7,799 nt of DNA from NCBI GenBank assembly GCA_903907305.1, contig CAIVNT010000009.1:1-7799 (forward strand), in the 5' to 3' direction. A model generated the notes under the pieces. That model was not told where the DNA came from, made no database searches, and saw only the letters and a program-made list of their open reading frames with translations. The position numbers were made by a program, and so were the translations under genes. This document shows, piece after piece, positions 4,912-7,799 of the stretch (positions are counted from its first letter, which is position 1; every line of letters begins with the position of its first letter). The stretch is from an uncultured Ignavibacteriota bacterium (lineage in GTDB: Bacteria; Bacteroidota; Ignavibacteria; UBA10030; UBA8401).

Positions 4912-7799
4912 TCAGTTCAATATCATAACATCATAAATGTTCGATTCGTTCGAATCATTCTTTCCGCTGCCAAGCCATTCGCTTGAACCCTTTTCCACAG
5001 AACGGAACTCGCCGATCCCGGCACCGCCGTGATCATCCTGTCCCCCGACAAGAATCGTTATTTTCCAGCGTGGATCAGCCTTCCCAAGGTACTCAAGAGG
5101 CAGGGAAAACTCAATGGATCTCCTCTTTGTATTTCCCAACGGATCTCTGGAATCCTTAGTTTTTGGGATATATTCGCAGAGAATTTCTCCGTTTCCCGAA
5201 AGCAACCGCACACCGCCGCCGACAAGGATCATTCGGTCGAATGCACGCGAAGAATCCAATAGATATCCCGAATTAAATCCGATACTTCGCTGAGTTCCGT
5301 TGCCGGTGTTGATGGCAATGGCCGCCATCGTCAGTTGGTATCCGTACTCCGGATGCCACCCCGGATCATAAAGATTCGAGAAGGTGAGCGTACAGTAAAG
5401 ATTTGTTTCATCATACCGGAACGATGCTTCGATAATATCAAGAATTCCATTCTGAAAATGCTGACTCAGCGGATAGCGAAACATTCCGGAAACTCCCTTG
5501 TCGTCCCCCGTTGAATCGGTACGTTCCGCCAGCAATGCTGTAGTCGAACTCTTCCGTTTGATCACATCATGTTTCAGTAACGGATGGGACGGTTCGTGCA
5601 GCACAGGAAATAGTTTTTTCACATCAGGGTGAGCAAGAGAGATATACGGAAAATATTTTCTATCTGAAAAATTCTTCAGGAATATCCGCGGGTCACTCTT
5701 TGTATCGATCAGCTTCTTTCCTCCGCTGGAAATGGTGATGGAAGAATTCGTGTGCTCGATCTTCAGTGTCTGCTGTGGAAGAAGGTCAACGGGAGCGGAG
5801 ACTGCTTCACCGTTCTCATGTACCCAAAGATAATTGATCCCGAATTTTTCAGTGAGGCCTTTCGGGGTGATCGTTACTGTAATACGTTCTTTTGTTCTTT
5901 TATATGAAAGAATGACGGATCCTTTCCCGACACGCTGTTCGAACTGAACGGATGAGATCTCTTTCGGCAGTTTCGGCTGCACGCGGATAACGTTCGAAGG
6001 AACATCGACACTCACGCCGAAATAATCCTGATACATTGAACGCACAAACTCCGCCAGACTCCACGCCTGGGAATATGTTCCCGATAACCGCGGCTCATTC
6101 TCTCCTCGGGGATGTGCATCGAGCAGTTCCGATAATGCGCCGACGGTACCGCGGCTGAGCATTTGATGGACGGAATTCTTCGTGACCGGATAGATCACAT
6201 TCTGCAGATCATACCGCGTTGCTCCGTAGACCGCTGCGCCGTTCAGCCAGGTCCAGATGGTGCCGTTATGATACGCTGCATCTTTTACATAATTCAGCGG
6301 AGACTCGTGGAACGGATGGAAATTGGAATCATCCTGTGCGAGCGTTGCGGTGCCGTATTCGTAGACCAATTGACTCAGCACCGTTCGCACGGAATTCTGC
6401 CGGACATCTTCCGGTATCATCATATCGATGCAGAATAATTGATTTGGCCGCAGTTCTGCCGAGGGTGTTCCATCGGCTCGAAGATGGTCGTAGATGAGAT
6501 TGTTCTTCGTATCGATGAAGTATTTCGAAAAATTCTTTTCCAGTTTGTCTGCGATCGTTTTCCATTTAGCCGCATTGCCGAAATCGTTAAAATATTCCGC
6601 AGCGAAAACGCCCACCATCAGCTGCTGATGCCAGAATGTCTGCACATCGCACGCGCGGTTGCCGCGCGGGGACCAGGGGCCGTTCGGTCCGACCGCATCC
6701 ATCCAACTCTCTGCGTCCGCATGTGTCAGGAATCCGAGCGAGTCAGAATGGAATTTCAGCGTCCCCTCGATCGACCGGACGATGACCGGATACATCTCTT
6801 TGATAAAATCGACATCGCCGGAGTATTTCACATATTCGTAGAGCGACTTCACGAACCATGGGGCGCCGTCCGCTGTATTATAGATGACCGACTGCGGCGT
6901 AGCAAGATTCGGTATGCGTCCGTAGTTCGTGTTGTTTGTATCGAGTTCCTGGAATTGTGCGTATGAACGGAGCACGTCACGCGCATCATTGAAATTTCCG
7001 ATCACATACGTTGCGCCGGGAAGCGAGATGAACGAATCGCGTCCCCAGTAATTATTGAACCAGGGCAGTCCCGCAAAGATCCCTTTTGTCCGTGCGCCTC
7101 CTGTCGACTGATTCATAATAAGCGCATCGATCTGCATTTTCGCCCACGCAATAGCTGTGGTCAGTTCTTTGTCATTTGTTGTGACGGGAGAAAGGTCCAG
7201 CACGGCTTGCATCCTTTTTTTTCTTAAAGACACAAATTGTTCTGAACGGATCGCAGCATCGAGTGACAAAGATTTCAATTGTTCGACGGATCTTCCAGCG
7301 GCGACGGCAAACACCACAACGTTCCGCTCTTTTCTGTGCGCGATCACGATCTCCGTCGGAACGATGAGTGCCGCAATGTTGGTTCTGCCCCAATGTTCGA
7401 ACGGGGAAGAGAGCAGTGTATCTTTTCGGAAGTTATCGGTCGGTTCGATGGATATTTGTGCAAAAGGATTGTTTACTTCAATGAGCAGTACATCGACACT
7501 GTCCAACAGCGTTACGGTTTCCTGAATTCCGTCCGGATATATGCGGATGAGTTTGTGCGGATAGACAACAGAACGTGCGGTGGAACGATCGAGTAATTTT
7601 CCATTTACATTCAACGAATAGTCATGGAAGATCTTTTCGGCATTAATGAACCATCCCTGCCATCCGCCGGAGTTCTTACTGTTCACTTCGCCGTGATATG
7701 TTCCGGCTTCTTTATTGGTGAACACATATTGACGGTCATGGGATGTGACCTTGATTCCGAGCTCATTGATCGACTGGGAATAGAGGAAAGAAAAGGCAA
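4912..7799 (-). CDS. Secreted amylo-alpha-1,6-glucosidase with glucodextranase C-terminal domain (5' end outside window)
   Basis: This enzyme probably hydrolyses alpha-1,6 branch linkages of glycogen-like or limit-dextrin glucans outside the cytoplasm. Numbering residues from the GTG at 7723-7725, the (alpha/alpha)6 catalytic domain of the glycogen-debranching C-terminal family (GH133-like) covers about 190-570. Motifs include NYWGRDSFISLPG (225-237), GRIPN (259-263), NTADGAPWFV (283-292), ESWMDA (339-344), YHNGTIWTW (485-493), the SELLDA region (532-537, likely holding a catalytic acid) and TYSQAWSLAEF (550-560). A beta-rich linker runs to about 660. Residues about 725-935 match a glucodextranase C-terminal carbohydrate-associated domain, with WKITILVGGQDDHGGAGIGEFR near the end given here as two parts: WKITILVGGQ and DDHGGAGIGEFR. 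The frame stays open upstream of 7725 to base 7799, reading AFSFLYSQSINELGIK, which looks like the tail of a signal peptide. The true start is therefore beyond the edge, and at least 961 codons lie in view. Confidence 0.9.
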   Translation of the reverse strand, partial: AFSFLYSQSINELGIKVTSHDRQYVFTNKEAGTYHGEVNSKNSGGWQGWFINAEKIFHDYSLNVNGKLLDRSTARSVVYPHKLIRIYPDGIQETVTLLDSVDVLLIEVNNPFAQISIEPTDNFRKDTLLSSPFEHWGRTNIAALIVPTEIVIAHRKERNVVVFAVAAGRSVEQLKSLSLDAAIRSEQFVSLRKKRMQAVLDLSPVTTNDKELTTAIAWAKMQIDALIMNQSTGGARTKGIFAGLPWFNNYWGRDSFISLPGATYVIGNFNDARDVLRSYAQFQELDTNNTNYGRIPNLATPQSVIYNTADGAPWFVKSLYEYVKYSGDVDFIKEMYPVIVRSIEGTLKFHSDSLGFLTHADAESWMDAVGPNGPWSPRGNRACDVQTFWHQQLMVGVFAAEYFNDFGNAAKWKTIADKLEKNFSKYFIDTKNNLIYDHLRADGTPSAELRPNQLFCIDMMIPEDVRQNSVRTVLSQLVYEYGTATLAQDDSNFHPFHESPLNYVKDAAYHNGTIWTWLNGAAVYGATRYDLQNVIYPVTKNSVHQMLSRGTVGALSELLDAHPRGENEPRLSGTYSQAWSLAEFVRSMYQDYFGVSVDVPSNVIRVQPKLPKEISSVQFEQRVGKGSVILSYKRTKERITVTITPKGLTEKFGINYLWVHENGEAVSAPVDLLPQQTLKIEHTNSSITISSGGKKLIDTKSDPRIFLKNFSDRKYFPYISLAHPDVKKLFPVLHEPSHPLLKHDVIKRKSSTTALLAERTDSTGDDKGVSGMFRYPLSQHFQNGILDIIEASFRYDETNLYCTLTFSNLYDPGWHPEYGYQLTMAAIAINTGNGTQRSIGFNSGYLLDSSRAFDRMILVGGGVRLLSGNGEILCEYIPKTKDSRDPLGNTKRRSIEFSLPLEYLGKADPRWKITILVGGQDDHGGAGIGEFRSVEKGSSEWLGSGKNDSNESNIYDVMILN

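Noticed and set aside
6439..6966. Plus-strand open frame of 175 codons
   Set aside because: It is antisense to the catalytic domain of the debranching enzyme and has no recognisable motif or ribosome binding site.
1..7799. Undescribed defence, mobile or multi-gene novel system
   Set aside because: Every sizeable open region belongs to a recognisable family, and no direct-repeat array, recombinase, transposase, toxin pair or reverse transcriptase is seen.

Overview
This 7.8 kb window looks like chromosomal DNA of a Bacteroidota/FCB-group bacterium. The evidence is a SusC/BtuB-type TonB-dependent receptor, a vitamin operon laid out as in Bacteroidota (receptor, kinase, PnuT-type permease), weak or absent Shine-Dalgarno sequences inside that operon, and a prohibitin-family protein. 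An Ignavibacteria-like lineage would fit, but that is a guess. There are two convergent blocks with ordinary housekeeping content. I see no phage, IS, CRISPR, tRNA or rRNA.

Positions 1-3809 (+ strand) form a self-contained thiamine salvage unit. A canonical TPP riboswitch (about 73-177) is followed by a Rho-independent terminator (206-249). A sequence able to act as antiterminator (171-176 with 210-215, plus 180-186 with 199-205) links the two, so TPP should switch the operon off by early termination. Downstream lie a TonB-dependent receptor (296-2560), thiamine pyrophosphokinase (2566-3216) and a PnuC/PnuT-family permease (3225-3809), separated by only 5 and 8 bp. Together they give a complete route: outer-membrane uptake, inner-membrane transport, and trapping as thiamine diphosphate, whose level is sensed by the riboswitch.

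Positions 3810-4019 are the convergent intergenic region. It holds a perfect 12-bp-stem hairpin that works best as a terminator for the minus strand, and a 90-bp palindromic element that resembles a dispersed REP/MITE-type repeat.

Positions 4020-7799 (- strand) hold a secreted amylo-alpha-1,6-glucosidase (glycogen-debranching-type, GH133-like) fused to a C-terminal glucodextranase-type domain. Its reading frame stays open to the right edge of the window, so its N-terminus is missing. It is followed 22 bp later by a membrane-anchored SPFH/prohibitin-like protein. These two genes are probably co-transcribed, but no functional link between them is obvious.
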